A DNA stretch of 64,000 bases from Pseudomonas mendocina (GCF_003008615.1 NZ_CP027657.1:5518001-5582000), one strand, 5' to 3'. Positions 44,029 through 52,296 are shown, counted from the first letter of the stretch. Program-made: numbers and translations. The notes: generated from the letters alone by a model not told the origin.

Positions 44029-44871
44029 ATGATAAGCGCCCCCCGTTTCAGCTCATTCACCGTGAACGATCCTGCGTCGAACAACGTGCTGCGCGCGACC
44101 GAAATCGCCGTGGAAACGACCACCGAAATAGACGAAGTCACGAACGAAGAGTTAACGGTCGAAACCAGCAACGTGCGCATCAGCGAAGAAGCGCTCGACA
44201 CGCTGAAGCTCGAACAACAAGCGCAAGCCATCCGCAGCCAGCAGACTGATACCGACAAGCTGGTCATCTCGCAGAGCCAGAAAATCGAGACGCCAAACGC
44301 ACTCAGCGAGGATGAGCAGGCGGAATTCATGGCATGGATCAACGAAACTCCCCAAGCCAGAGCAGCCCGCGAAATCAGGGAGCATCTTCAGGCCGTCGAT
44401 AGCGCGACCCACGAAGTGAACCTGAGCACCAAGGCGCTGGAACAGACCTACAACAGCCTCATCGAACGCATCAACCAGCATCGCCCAGACCTCGCCAACA
44501 AGTCCTTTGGCTTCAGCGTCAATGCCGAAGGCCGGATCGCCCTGCTCGACACCGATGACCTGAACGCCAAACAAGTCGACTATCTGGAGCAGGCGCTCAA
44601 TGGCTCCAGCACCTTGGTCAAGCAAGCCATCGATGTCGCGAACGCTCACATTGCCTTGGCGGAAGTTGAATGGCACACCCGCGGGATCGTCCTCACCCGT
44701 GAAAACTACGCGAAGACCATCGATATCGGCGCCGACCTCGCCTACCGCCGCGCGGCCAAGGCCCTCCCGCGTAGCACCGATGAAATCCCCACCGCGCTGA
44801 TCCCGGTTCAGGATTACTGGCGGCAACAGTTGTTTGACAAGGGCCAACGTGCCCCTGGCTTCAGGCCATAG
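44029..44871 (+). CDS. Hypothetical protein, soluble, Glu/Gln/Ala-rich
   Basis: A 280-residue protein that I do not recognise. It has no signal peptide or membrane segment. Residues about 25-60 are acidic with repeated Thr/Glu pairs. Residues about 95-150 look helical (MAWINETPQARAAREIREHLQAVDSATHEVNLSTKALEQTYNSLIERINQHRPDLA) and could form a coiled coil. A block near 160-200 reads like a small alpha/beta unit (GFSVNAEGRIALLDTDDLNAKQVDYLEQAL). It stands alone after the tau operon with a weak ribosome site. Codon use is less GC-biased than its neighbours. Real coding is likely; the function is unknown. Confidence 0.7.
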   Translation: MISAPRFSSFTVNDPASNNVLRATEIAVETTTEIDEVTNEELTVETSNVRISEEALDTLKLEQQAQAIRSQQTDTDKLVISQSQKIETPNALSEDEQAEFMAWINETPQARAAREIREHLQAVDSATHEVNLSTKALEQTYNSLIERINQHRPDLANKSFGFSVNAEGRIALLDTDDLNAKQVDYLEQALNGSSTLVKQAIDVANAHIALAEVEWHTRGIVLTRENYAKTIDIGADLAYRRAAKALPRSTDEIPTALIPVQDYWRQQLFDKGQRAPGFRP

Positions 44872-44993
44872 CTCCTGACCATCGATGACTATCCGTTACC
44901 TCATCGCCAGCGCGTTCGAAGGGGCTGGCGCCTGTAGCGGCATGTAGCAACGCGACCTTGAAGCGGTATCGGCACACACGCTCGACCTTCGCG

Positions 44994-45026
44994 CTTGACT
45001 CTGCCCCTAGGGGCAACCTGCATGCT
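44994..45026 (+). promoter_or_regulatory. MerR-type promoter with 19-20 base spacer and palindromic operator
   Basis: A -35 element TTGACT (44995-45000) and -10-like CATGCT (45021-45026) are 19-20 bases apart, with the perfect palindrome GCCCCTAGGGGC (45003-45014) between them. An over-long spacer holding a palindrome is the hallmark of promoters twisted open by MerR-family activators. It lies 35 bases before the epimerase gene. A MerR gene converges with that gene. Confidence 0.65.
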
Positions 45027-45060
45027 GCCGGCTCCCTTTCAGATCGGAGCTGGATAGCTG

Positions 45061-46041
45061 ATGACTGCGTTATCGATGGTCACCGGTGCCAACGGGCACC
45101 TTGGCAACAACCTGGTTCGGCAGTTGCTCGCCCGTGACCAGCCAGTACGTGCCGGCGTTCGTGACCCCGCACACAGCTCCGCCTTGCAAGGGCTTGGCTG
45201 TGAAGTGGTACGCACGGAGCTGCAGGACATCGACTCCCTGCGCCAATCGCTGCAAGGGGTCGATGTGCTGTACCAGGTCGCAGCCGTGTTCAAGCATTGG
45301 GCGCAGAACCCGCAGTCTGAAATCATCGAGCCCAACGTACAGGGCACGCGCAATATCCTGCGCGCCGCCGCCGAAGCCGGCGTGCGCCGCGTCGTCTATG
45401 TCAGCTCCGTCGCAGCGGTGGGTCACGACGGTCAGTATCTGGATGAAACGGTCTGGAATGACGAGCAGCAGAATCCCTACTACCTCTCGAAAATTCTCTC
45501 CGAGCGCGCCGCCTGGGAGGAAGCGCAGTCATACGGCATCTCGATGGTCACGGTATTGCCCTCGGCAATCATCGGCCCCCATGCCGAACGCCTGACCGAC
45601 ACCATGGGCTTTCTCGCTACCGTGCTGGCCCGTAGGCTGGTGCTGGATCCGGACTTCCATTTCAATTTCGTCGATGTGCGGGATATCGCCGATGGCCTGA
45701 TCCAAGCCGCCGAACGAGGTCGCCCTGGCCAGCGCTACATACTCGCCAACCGCGAGTCTTCGTCTTTGGGCGAGGTGATCGCCGCCCTCGATACGCTCCG
45801 CCCTGGGCAGCGTCTGCCTGCGCGTGCGCCCAAGGTCTTGCTGCTGTCAGTCGCCATGCTGCAAATGTGGCGTGCACGCCTCACTGGCCAGCCAGCCGAA
45901 TTGCTGCCCAGCCAGGTGCGCATGTTCCATGGTGTGCGCCAGCGTTATTGCATCGACAAGGCCGTCGACGAGCTGGGCTACCGACCGCGACCGCCACAGG
46001 AAGCCCTCAGGCAGGCGTTCGAGTATCTGCTGACCCGCTGA
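45061..46041 (+). CDS. NAD(P)-dependent epimerase/dehydratase, dihydroflavonol-reductase-like
   Basis: A 326-residue extended short-chain dehydrogenase. The NAD(P) motif is VTGANGHLGNNLVRQLL (G-x-x-G-x-x-G), followed by VVYVSSVAAVGHDG and the catalytic Tyr-x-x-x-Lys in YYLSKILSE. The C-terminal half includes FNFVDVRDIADGLI and ends with YRPRPPQEALRQAFEYLL. The family covers dihydroflavonol-4-reductases and sugar epimerases; the substrate cannot be told. It is downstream of a MerR-type promoter and its end overlaps the end of the MerR gene by 35 bases. Confidence 0.88.
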   Translation: MTALSMVTGANGHLGNNLVRQLLARDQPVRAGVRDPAHSSALQGLGCEVVRTELQDIDSLRQSLQGVDVLYQVAAVFKHWAQNPQSEIIEPNVQGTRNILRAAAEAGVRRVVYVSSVAAVGHDGQYLDETVWNDEQQNPYYLSKILSERAAWEEAQSYGISMVTVLPSAIIGPHAERLTDTMGFLATVLARRLVLDPDFHFNFVDVRDIADGLIQAAERGRPGQRYILANRESSSLGEVIAALDTLRPGQRLPARAPKVLLLSVAMLQMWRARLTGQPAELLPSQVRMFHGVRQRYCIDKAVDELGYRPRPPQEALRQAFEYLLTR

Positions 46042-46396
46042 CCGCGGGCGCGAACTGCCGGTTTATCTGCGCCTGCAACTCGGTCAGGCGCTGTTCCTGA
46101 AGCTGCAAGGCCTGTATCTGGGCTTGCAGTTCCTGGCGCTTGGCTTCGATGCCCTGATTGGCGAGCGCCAGGGGAAATGGCGCGTCATGCCGCTTGGCGG
46201 CCAGCAACTCGCTCATCTCCCCCAACTTGAACCCCACCGCCTGAGCCGTGCGAATCATCTGCAGTAGGGTCAGGTGATAGGGTGTGTAGCGTCGGTAACT
46301 GCCGAGACGCTGTGGGCTGATCAAGCCCATCTGCTCGTACAAACGAATGGCTTTGGGCGTACACCCCGACAACCTGGCCACTTCACCGATGTACAT
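46007..46396 (-). CDS. MerR-family transcriptional regulator
   Basis: A 129-residue MerR protein. Winged HTH: MYIGEVARLSGCTPKAIRLYEQMGLISPQRLGSYRRYTPYHLTLLQMI. A dimerisation coiled coil follows (IEAKRQELQAQIQALQLQEQRLTELQAQINRQ). There is no cluster of Cys residues in the C-terminus as in metal sensors, so the inducer is probably an organic compound or redox signal. ATG 46396 with AGGG upstream is preferred over a TTG 15 bases earlier. It converges with and overlaps the oxidoreductase gene, whose promoter has MerR geometry, so that gene is its likely target. Confidence 0.87.
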   Translation of the reverse strand: MYIGEVARLSGCTPKAIRLYEQMGLISPQRLGSYRRYTPYHLTLLQMIRTAQAVGFKLGEMSELLAAKRHDAPFPLALANQGIEAKRQELQAQIQALQLQEQRLTELQAQINRQFAPAVSGSADTRTPA

Positions 46397-46592
46397 ACGC
46401 CGCCCTGTCAACGCTCGATTGGGAGGCGAAGCTTAATGGCTGCACGGGGCGCTGTCTTCAGATCAGGTGGAGGGCTTTCGTGAGTGGCTGCTATCGGCCA
46501 CAAGCGGACATTTGCTGCTGAGAACAAGGGCTGAACGGCAGTGCTATCAGCCCTTAAAAAGCCAGTCGAACAGTAACCGCCTTATTGTCGAC

Positions 46593-47414
46593 TTATGGAA
46601 GCTTGAAAATGCGTCGTGCATTTTCATAAAGGAATTGTGCTTCGACTTCAGGGCTCAACCCTAGCTCCTGAACCTGCTTCATGCAGCGCGACAGGGAGAG
46701 CTGAGGGAAATTGCTTCCGAACAATACCTTTTGGCTGCCGTAGCTTTGTAGGAATTGCAGCAATTGTGCAGGGTAGTAGCGCGGCAGATAGGCTGATGTG
46801 TCGATAAAAACGTTGTCGTGCTTCCAGGCCAAGCCAATCATCTCATCAGTCCAAGGGTGACCTATGTGCCCAGCAACTATGCGTAACTCAGGGAAGTCCA
46901 ACGCGACCTCATCTAAATATGGAACTGGGCGACCCGTTTCCGACGGCATCAATGGACCGGTGTGTCCGACCTGAGTGCAGAATGGAATGTCCAGCTCAAT
47001 ACACTTTACATAAAGTGGGTAATAAAGACGGTGGTTGGGGGCCAGTTTCCACAGCCATGGAACGATGCGAAGCGCCTTGCAGCCCAGCTCCAATACCGCC
47101 CGCTCAAGTTCACGTACCGCTGCAACGGGCTTGCTTAGGTCGACGGTAGCTACGCCAATAAAGCGATCCGGGTATGCACGGGTGTAATCAGCGATCTGAT
47201 CGTTACTGGTCACCCAACCTTCCGGGCGGCACCAAGCCGCCAGCATTAGTTTTTCTACGCCAGCTTCATCCATGTGCGCCACGGTTTCGGATGGGCTCAT
47301 TGCTTGGTCAAGCAAATGACCACTTCCTGATTTCTCAAACAGGCGTGCAACTTCAGGCATCTTCTCGCGCAGGCAACCATTAGCAGGTTGTGCCCATGCA
47401 TCGATTGCTTTCAT
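46593..47414 (-). CDS. Amidohydrolase-family metal-dependent hydrolase (ACMSD-like)
   Basis: A 273-residue TIM-barrel hydrolase of the amidohydrolase 2 type. It starts MKAIDAWAQPANG, and has LRIVPWLWKL, PFCTQVGHTGPLMPSETG (metal His), LDFPELRIVAGHIGHPWTDE (second His), LFGSNFPQLSLS (Asp/Asn metal position) and NARRIFKLP at the end. The last motif has Asn where Asp is usual. Base composition is visibly more AT-rich than the rest of the window, with unusual codons for this genome, suggesting recent acquisition. It stands alone; substrate unknown. Confidence 0.83.
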   Translation of the reverse strand: MKAIDAWAQPANGCLREKMPEVARLFEKSGSGHLLDQAMSPSETVAHMDEAGVEKLMLAAWCRPEGWVTSNDQIADYTRAYPDRFIGVATVDLSKPVAAVRELERAVLELGCKALRIVPWLWKLAPNHRLYYPLYVKCIELDIPFCTQVGHTGPLMPSETGRPVPYLDEVALDFPELRIVAGHIGHPWTDEMIGLAWKHDNVFIDTSAYLPRYYPAQLLQFLQSYGSQKVLFGSNFPQLSLSRCMKQVQELGLSPEVEAQFLYENARRIFKLP

Positions 47415-47617
47415 GGCATAGCTCCTTGCAGAAATAGTGGTCGCTGAAGACTAAGCATGAGCTATCAGTGTCTCAATGACCTAAGTGCCCAGATGAGTTG
47501 ACCTAAGCGACGAGCAATGACCATTCCTGCTGTTCTCGTGCCAGGGTATCTCTCCTGCGGTCGAAACCAAGTAGTGCTGAAGTGTCTGCTTTTGGCCGAT
47601 AGCTGCCGTTCCACACC

Positions 47618-47646
47618 TTGCCCTGCGCCCTCTCCCACGCTAGAGT
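47618..47646 (+). promoter_or_regulatory. Candidate sigma-70 promoter for the structured RNA
   Basis: TTGCCC (47618-47623) and TAGAGT (47641-47646) are separated by 17 bases, predicting a start near 47653, exactly where the first hairpin of the structured region begins. Confidence 0.45.
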
Positions 47647-47652
47647 CCGCCC

Positions 47653-47860
47653 TGTCACGGTCAATCCCGTGACCGGGTGTGGTAGCCCGATTCACACGAA
47701 GGCGCGGTAGCGCCATAGTCGAGAGCAGGCGCTTTTTTTGTGCCTGCTGTTTTCTCGCGCATTTATGGCGGGCCGTGTGAGGCAGGCTTCGGCCTGGCCG
47801 GCGTCCTTCGTGGGTCGGTCTACCACCCTTGCACGGTCCGCCTCCATATCGTGTGGTAGC
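47653..47860 (+). ncRNA. Structured RNA or 5' leader with nested long-range helices
   Basis: A region without a plausible protein that folds by eye. A first hairpin is TCACGG/CCGTGA (47655-47672). An outer long-range helix pairs GTGGTAG (47679-47685) with CTACCAC (47820-47826), and an inner one pairs CACGAAGG (47695-47702) with CCTTCGTG (47805-47812). Between them are GGCGC-GGTA-GCGCC (47701-47714), AGCAGGCGC-T7-GTGCCTGCT (47724-47748) and CAGGC-TTCG-GCCTG (47783-47796). A second GTGGTAG (47853-47859) could compete for CTACCAC. It may be a small RNA or a regulatory leader for the small ORFs that follow. Confidence 0.6.
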
Positions 47861-47897
47861 GAATGGAACGCGGCTCCTTAAATCCACGAAGGAGCAT

Positions 47898-47987
47898 ATG
47901 GAGAATGCACTATCCCCCTTTTACCCAAGGGCTCCGCCCTGGGCTGCTGGCTGTTGTGTCGACTTCCGTTTTGGAGGTGCTGCATGA
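47898..47987 (+). CDS. 29-residue leader ORF overlapping the next small gene
   Basis: A 29-codon frame starting MENALSPFYPRAPPW, preceded by AAGGAG three bases before the ATG. Its TGA overlaps the ATG of the 80-residue ORF. A stable hairpin lies inside it (CCCA/TGGG plus GGGC/GCCC, 47924-47943). It could be a leader peptide whose translation opens the next gene's ribosome site. Confidence 0.4.
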   Translation: MENALSPFYPRAPPWAAGCCVDFRFGGAA

Positions 47988-48226
47988 CCAAGTCTGAATC
48001 CGTCGTTATCCCCTTCCCTTCACCACGCAATCCGTTGCAGAGCTTTGTCGCGGACGAGTGCCCGTTGCAGGCAGCAGCCGAGTATCGGGCAGCGTTGCTG
48101 GCCAAGCTGTTGCGGCGCATGCCAGAGCCGGAGTTGGCCAATAGCACCAATGCGCTGCTGAGCGAGTTGATCGTGCTTTACCGCCGGGCCATCGCTCAGG
48201 TATCCGGGAGGGCTGCCCATGATTGA
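47984..48226 (+). CDS. Hypothetical small protein (80 residues)
   Basis: An 80-residue protein starting MTKSESVVIPFPSP, with a strong GGAGG six bases before the ATG. The second half looks helical (LQAAAEYRAALLAKLLRRMPEPELANSTNALLSELIVLYRRAI). No membrane segment or known motif is seen. It is coupled to both neighbours by overlaps and follows a structured RNA. Function unknown. Confidence 0.65.
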   Translation: MTKSESVVIPFPSPRNPLQSFVADECPLQAAAEYRAALLAKLLRRMPEPELANSTNALLSELIVLYRRAIAQVSGRAAHD

Positions 48227-48521
48227 GTTGCAGCGGTACCTCACTCACTTGCCTGTTCATGACGGGCAACCGGCTGCCGACTTCGGTTGGAGCGCAGATT
48301 GCCAGGCGAGCTTTGGCCACGGCGTGCAAACCGCGCAGGCCTGGCTGGACGACGCCAACAGCGGCTGGCTGTGGGCCAATCTGCTGCTGGAGCGCCAGCT
48401 GTACCCGCCGGGTGCGCAGCGGCATGCCTTCGAGCTGGGCTTTCTCAGCCGTATCCACCAGCGTCTGTGCTCCCCCTTGGGTGGCGATCACAGGGCAAAG
48501 CGCACGGAGTTCAAGCTGTAG
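48219..48521 (+). CDS. Hypothetical small protein (100 residues), possible QslA-like
   Basis: A 100-residue protein whose ATG lies 8 bases inside the previous gene, with GGGAGG upstream. It is rich in Trp and aromatic residues in the middle (AQAWLDDANSGWLWANLLLERQLYPPG), then HAFELGFLSRIHQRL. The size and this pattern faintly recall the QslA-type small regulators of pseudomonads, but I could not verify that and give it no weight. Third member of the small-ORF cassette. Confidence 0.6.
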   Translation: MIELQRYLTHLPVHDGQPAADFGWSADCQASFGHGVQTAQAWLDDANSGWLWANLLLERQLYPPGAQRHAFELGFLSRIHQRLCSPLGGDHRAKRTEFKL

Positions 48522-48581
48522 GCAATCGGCGTGGCACCTGTGCGTTTGCAGTTTGCTCTCGCACAGGCGCCAGCCATTCAG

Positions 48582-48603
48582 CGGTGCGCACGGCGCACCC
48601 TAC
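48582..48603. repeat. Half copy of family A REP
   Basis: GGTGCGCACGGCGCACCCTAC, the right arm of the family A palindrome, without the left arm. It marks the end of the small-ORF cassette. Confidence 0.75.
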
Positions 48604-48650
48604 GGTCGTGCTGAACGTTAGGGGGTTGACATGCTGCCAGACGCCCTGAC

Positions 48651-49109
48651 TTAGAGCCAGCGCCTTACCGTGCGGCAGTACTGTTCGAAGTCGTTGCCGA
48701 AAAGGTTGGCCAGGGCGCGTTCCTCCGAACGGATCTGAAAGCGGTTCATGAACAGCACGAAGCCCAGCACGCCCAACACTGAAACCGGCGAAGCCAGCAG
48801 AATCGACCAGGCCAGCAAGACCGTCGCGAAGCCCAGGTACATGGGGTTGCGCGTGTAACGATAGATGCCCGAGCTGACCAGTGCCGAAGCCGTTTCTGGT
48901 TGCAACGGGTTGACCGTGGTGCTGGCATGGCGGAAGGAAGCAACACCTGCCAGGCAGATGAATACGCCCGCCAGCAAGACCGCCAGCGCGAGGCCTACAC
49001 GCCACTCGATAGGCAGCACCCCGGGTAGAAGATAGGCGGCAAGCCACATCAGCAAGCCGAACAGAACCGCGACCAATACGGGGGGTATGCGATTTTCCAG
49101 TACGTCCAT
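48651..49109 (-). CDS. ICMT/PEMT-like membrane methyltransferase family protein
   Basis: A 152-residue membrane protein with about four helices and the isoprenylcysteine-carboxylmethyltransferase-type signature SSGIYRYTRNPMYLGFATVLLAWSI, where the R-x-P-x-Y-x-G core binds S-adenosylmethionine. The C-terminal helix ends EERALANLFGNDFEQYCRTVRRWL. ATG 49109 has AAGGAC eight bases upstream. Bacterial members methylate small lipidic or volatile compounds; the substrate is unknown. It stands alone. Confidence 0.8.
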   Translation of the reverse strand: MDVLENRIPPVLVAVLFGLLMWLAAYLLPGVLPIEWRVGLALAVLLAGVFICLAGVASFRHASTTVNPLQPETASALVSSGIYRYTRNPMYLGFATVLLAWSILLASPVSVLGVLGFVLFMNRFQIRSEERALANLFGNDFEQYCRTVRRWL

Positions 49110-49480
49110 GACGTCATGTCCTTGTTTGGCTACTTCGTTGCCGACCATCTGCTGCAGCGGCTCAGGTTTGGGCGCATGCTCTCACCTGACTCGCAGTTTA
49201 CGACCCGTGCTTGCAGAAGATGATGAGGGCTGTAGTTACTACAGGGTCAAGCGCCATACGCACGACTCCGAGCAGCGTGCTCTAGCGAAACCTAGGCATC
49301 TGTCTTGTCAGCATCAATGACTCGGTCTCTCTGCAACACGCGGCTAAACGCCCCGCGAGCTATAGCCCCGAGCGAGACAGGCGAGCATGAGCAAATGGAC
49401 CGGATAAGAAGAAATAGCGCCAGCACGTGACCGGCCAGATGCCGGCAAGTCCATAGCGGACTTGATCGGCACCTTGGCAA
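49110..49480. other. Stretch without a recognisable gene
   Basis: No convincing coding region. Short frames here lack ribosome sites and known features. Base composition is lower in GC than surrounding core genes, in keeping with an accessory patch. Confidence 0.5.
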
Positions 49481-49696
49481 TCATCTCCGCCTGGTTTTAC
49501 GAGATACCTTGGCCGGCATCATCGGAATGATGTTGAGCAACATGAGCATTGCAACGACGAGAAAGAATGGCGCTCCGGCAGCATCGAACATCGTGATGCT
49601 GATTATCCACCCGAGAAACGACGCCCCCGCGATCATCAAGCGATGACGGATCGTAACCCTCTTGTTGAACGCTTCCAGCTTCTCCATCCACGCCAT
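49481..49696 (-). CDS. Small two-helix membrane protein (71 residues)
   Basis: A 71-residue protein starting MAWMEKLEAFNKRVTIRHR, with GGGAGGG five bases before the ATG. Two hydrophobic segments follow (IAGASFLGWIISITMF and FFLVVAMLMLLNIIP), then a basic tail KVSRKTRRR. Probably an inner-membrane protein with both ends in the cytoplasm. A copy of its N-terminal segment is found upstream of the next gene (50109-50163). Function unknown. Confidence 0.6.
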   Translation of the reverse strand: MAWMEKLEAFNKRVTIRHRLMIAGASFLGWIISITMFDAAGAPFFLVVAMLMLLNIIPMMPAKVSRKTRRR

Positions 49697-49764
49697 TGTC
49701 ACCCTCCCTTGTCGATTAGCGGCGCAGGATATCACCCTCTCTCCGATGCAGAGGCGTGGGCTGT

Positions 49765-50082
49765 TTAGCTATTTCCCGGATAGGTGTCAGGAAAGATTCC
49801 CTGCGCAGCAAGCTGGCTGTCGTATGCATCAACCACCAGTTGCTTGGCTTCTTGATGGAGATAAAGCTGGTCATCGTAGATGAAGGCTAGCTCTCCCCAG
49901 AAATGGTGAACCGTAGACAAGGCCACGACATTGCCATGCCGGTCTATCCGGGCCTGCTCCCTCACCTCGCTCAACTTGCTGCGAGTGCTCATCCTCCCGC
50001 CCGCAATACCGGCAACCCCGTGTTCCAAAACATGGACGAGTATCTTCCAAGTGGGGTCATCGTCTTCGAAGATTTTGATCAT
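49765..50082 (-). CDS. Hypothetical protein (105 residues)
   Basis: A 105-residue soluble protein starting MIKIFEDDDPTWKILVHVLEHG, with AAGGAGG four bases before the ATG. It has a basic, helical middle (STRSKLSEVREQARIDRHGN) and an aromatic-rich end (HHFWGELAFIYDDQLYLHQEAKQLVVDAYDSQLAAQG). No known family recognised. Lower GC and position among fragments suggest an accessory gene. Confidence 0.55.
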   Translation of the reverse strand: MIKIFEDDDPTWKILVHVLEHGVAGIAGGRMSTRSKLSEVREQARIDRHGNVVALSTVHHFWGELAFIYDDQLYLHQEAKQLVVDAYDSQLAAQGIFPDTYPGNS

Positions 50083-50108
50083 GCTGCCTCCTTGTATTTC
50101 ACAATCCA

Positions 50109-50163
50109 TAACACTCATCACGAATCGGTGACGGATAGTCACCCTCTTGTTAAACGCTTCCAA
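50109..50163 (-). pseudogene. Duplicated 5' fragment of the 71-residue membrane protein gene
   Basis: This frame reads EAFNKRVTIRHR, identical to residues 8-19 of the 49481 gene, then diverges. The nucleotide match (ACCCTCTTGTT-AACGCTTCCA on the plus strand) is also clear. It is a remnant of a tandem duplication rather than part of the next gene. Confidence 0.65.
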
Positions 50164-50695
50164 CGCTGCGGCTCATCGAATGCGACATGACTCACGCCAA
50201 GCCACCGCGGTGCGGCAGAATTCAATGTCATTAGACGTCACGCGGCGCGATGGCACGCAGGCACAGGGGCCGCTAAGAGTTGCCCGAACCATCGAATGGC
50301 GGCACTACCGCTTCACCTCAGTAAGTAGGGTGGACCGGAGCGCCGGCCGCTCGTAGCGCCAGCGAACAGTCCACCAACCCAACAATAAGACGTACTGCTG
50401 CGCGAACGAATCGCCGCTCGGTACGCCCTGTAACTTCCACAATGGCTGAAGTTGCAGGTGCCAAGTGATACCATTGCGCGCTTCGACACCGCGCTGAGCA
50501 CCACCTGGCCCCGGCGTCACGATGCCCGACACTCCCACCCATGCCTCACCAGCCTTAGCGGCTCGTCTGCCGGCAGGGTCGTAGCGTTCACTCATTTGCG
50601 CAGGTTGGTCTTCCTCGGTTCGGGCCGGGCTGCAAGACTCGAAAGCGGTATCCCCCTTTAAACAGCGCACCTCAAGTTACTGATAGGTAAGTCCT
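50164..50695. other. Non-coding stretch with a GTAGGG/GGTGGAC-type repeat
   Basis: No supported gene. GTAGGGTGGAC (50325-50335) and GTCCACC (50369-50375) form the arms of another GTAG-footed hairpin. A minus-strand frame at 50305-50670 has no recognisable features and runs through the repeat. The last bases hold the ribosome site of the ABC-F gene. Confidence 0.5.
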
Positions 50696-52282
50696 TTGAT
50701 TTCCACCGCTAACATCACCATGCAGTTCGGCGCCAAGCCGCTGTTCGAGAACGTTTCCGTGAAGTTCAACAACGGTAACCGTTACGGTCTGATCGGCGCC
50801 AACGGCTGCGGCAAGTCGACCTTCATGAAAATTCTTGGCGGCGATCTCGAGCCCTCCGGTGGCCAGGTGATGCTCGAGCCGAACGTGCGTCTGGGCAAGC
50901 TGCGCCAGGATCAGTTCGCCTATGAAGAATTCAACGTGATCGACACCGTGATCATGGGTCACGAGGAGCTGTGGAAGGTCAAGGCCGAACGTGATCGTAT
51001 CTACTCGCTGCCGGAAATGAGCGAAGAAGACGGCATGAAGGTGGGCGAGCTCGAAGGCGAGTTCGCCGAGATGGACGGCTACACCGCCGAGTCCCGCGCT
51101 GGCGAGCTGTTGCTCGGTCTGGGTATTCCGTTGGAGCAGCATTTCGGCCCGATGAGCGAAGTCGCTCCCGGCTGGAAACTGCGCGTGCTGCTGGCCCAGG
51201 CGCTGTTCTCCGATCCGGACGTGCTGCTGCTCGACGAACCGACCAACCACCTGGACATCAACACCATCCGCTGGCTGGAAACGATCCTCACGGCGCGTAA
51301 CAGCACCATGATCATCATTTCCCACGACCGTCACTTTCTGAACTCGGTCTGCACCCACATGGCGGATCTGGATTACGGCGAGCTGCGTCTGTTCCCGGGC
51401 AACTACGACGAGTACATGACGGCCGCGACCCAGTCGCGCGAGCAATTGCTGGCCGACAACGCCAAGAAGAAGGCACAGATTTCCGAGCTGCAGAGCTTCG
51501 TCAGCCGCTTCTCGGCCAACGCCTCGAAAGCCAAGCAGGCCACCAGCCGCGCCAAGCAGATCGATAAGATTCAGCTGGCCGAGGTCAAGCCGTCGAGCCG
51601 CGTCAGCCCATTCATCCGCTTCGAGCAGACCAAGAAACTGCACCGTCAGGCCGTGACCATCGAGAAGGTGTCCAAGGCCTTCGACGACAAGGTGCTGTTC
51701 AAGAACTTCAGCTTCACCGTAGAAGCCGGCGAGCGCGTAGCGATCATCGGCCCCAACGGTATCGGCAAGACCACCCTGCTGCGTACCCTGGTCGGCGAAC
51801 TGGCCCCGGATGCCGGCTCGGTGAAATGGACTGAGAGCGCTGAGGTGGGCTACTACGCGCAGGATCACGCCCACGATTTCGAAGATGACGTGACCCTGTT
51901 CGACTGGATGGGTCAGTGGACGACTGGCGAGCAGGTGATCCGCGGTACCCTCGGGCGCATGTTGTTCTCCAACGACGAGATCCTCAAGTCGGTCAAGGTC
52001 ATCTCCGGTGGTGAGCAAGGCCGCATGCTGTTCGGCAAGCTGATCCTGCAGAAGCCCAACGTGCTGGTGATGGACGAACCGACCAACCACCTGGATATGG
52101 AGTCGATCGAGGCGCTGAACCTGGCGCTGGAGAACTACCCGGGCACACTGATCTTCGTCAGCCATGACCGCGAGTTCGTCGGCTCCCTGGCCACACGCAT
52201 CATCGAACTGTCGGACAACGGCGTGACCGACTTCAGCGGTACCTACGACGACTACCTGCGCAGCCAGGGCATCATCGTCTGA
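50696..52282 (+). CDS. ybiT: ABC-F family ATPase, YbiT-like
   Basis: A 528-residue soluble protein with two ATPase domains joined by a charged linker, aligned by eye with E. coli YbiT along its length. Domain 1: [12 protein letters not shown], Walker [13 protein letters not shown]. Linker with [36 protein letters not shown]. Domain 2: [13 protein letters not shown], signature [26 protein letters not shown] proteins act on the ribosome E site rather than in transport. The start is TTG at 50696, which gives the family N-terminus. A rho-independent terminator follows. Confidence 0.92.
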   Translation: MISTANITMQFGAKPLFENVSVKFNNGNRYGLIGANGCGKSTFMKILGGDLEPSGGQVMLEPNVRLGKLRQDQFAYEEFNVIDTVIMGHEELWKVKAERDRIYSLPEMSEEDGMKVGELEGEFAEMDGYTAESRAGELLLGLGIPLEQHFGPMSEVAPGWKLRVLLAQALFSDPDVLLLDEPTNHLDINTIRWLETILTARNSTMIIISHDRHFLNSVCTHMADLDYGELRLFPGNYDEYMTAATQSREQLLADNAKKKAQISELQSFVSRFSANASKAKQATSRAKQIDKIQLAEVKPSSRVSPFIRFEQTKKLHRQAVTIEKVSKAFDDKVLFKNFSFTVEAGERVAIIGPNGIGKTTLLRTLVGELAPDAGSVKWTESAEVGYYAQDHAHDFEDDVTLFDWMGQWTTGEQVIRGTLGRMLFSNDEILKSVKVISGGEQGRMLFGKLILQKPNVLVMDEPTNHLDMESIEALNLALENYPGTLIFVSHDREFVGSLATRIIELSDNGVTDFSGTYDDYLRSQGIIV

Positions 52283-52296
52283 TACCTATGCGTCAA

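Noticed and set aside
47465..47887. Minus-strand frame of 140 codons
   Set aside because: It is the antisense of the structured RNA; the long open frame follows from GC-rich paired arms, and composition is very Arg-rich without domain features.
50305..50670. Minus-strand frame of 121 codons before ybiT
   Set aside because: It runs through a GTAG-type repeat and shows no family features or convincing ribosome site; kept as non-coding.
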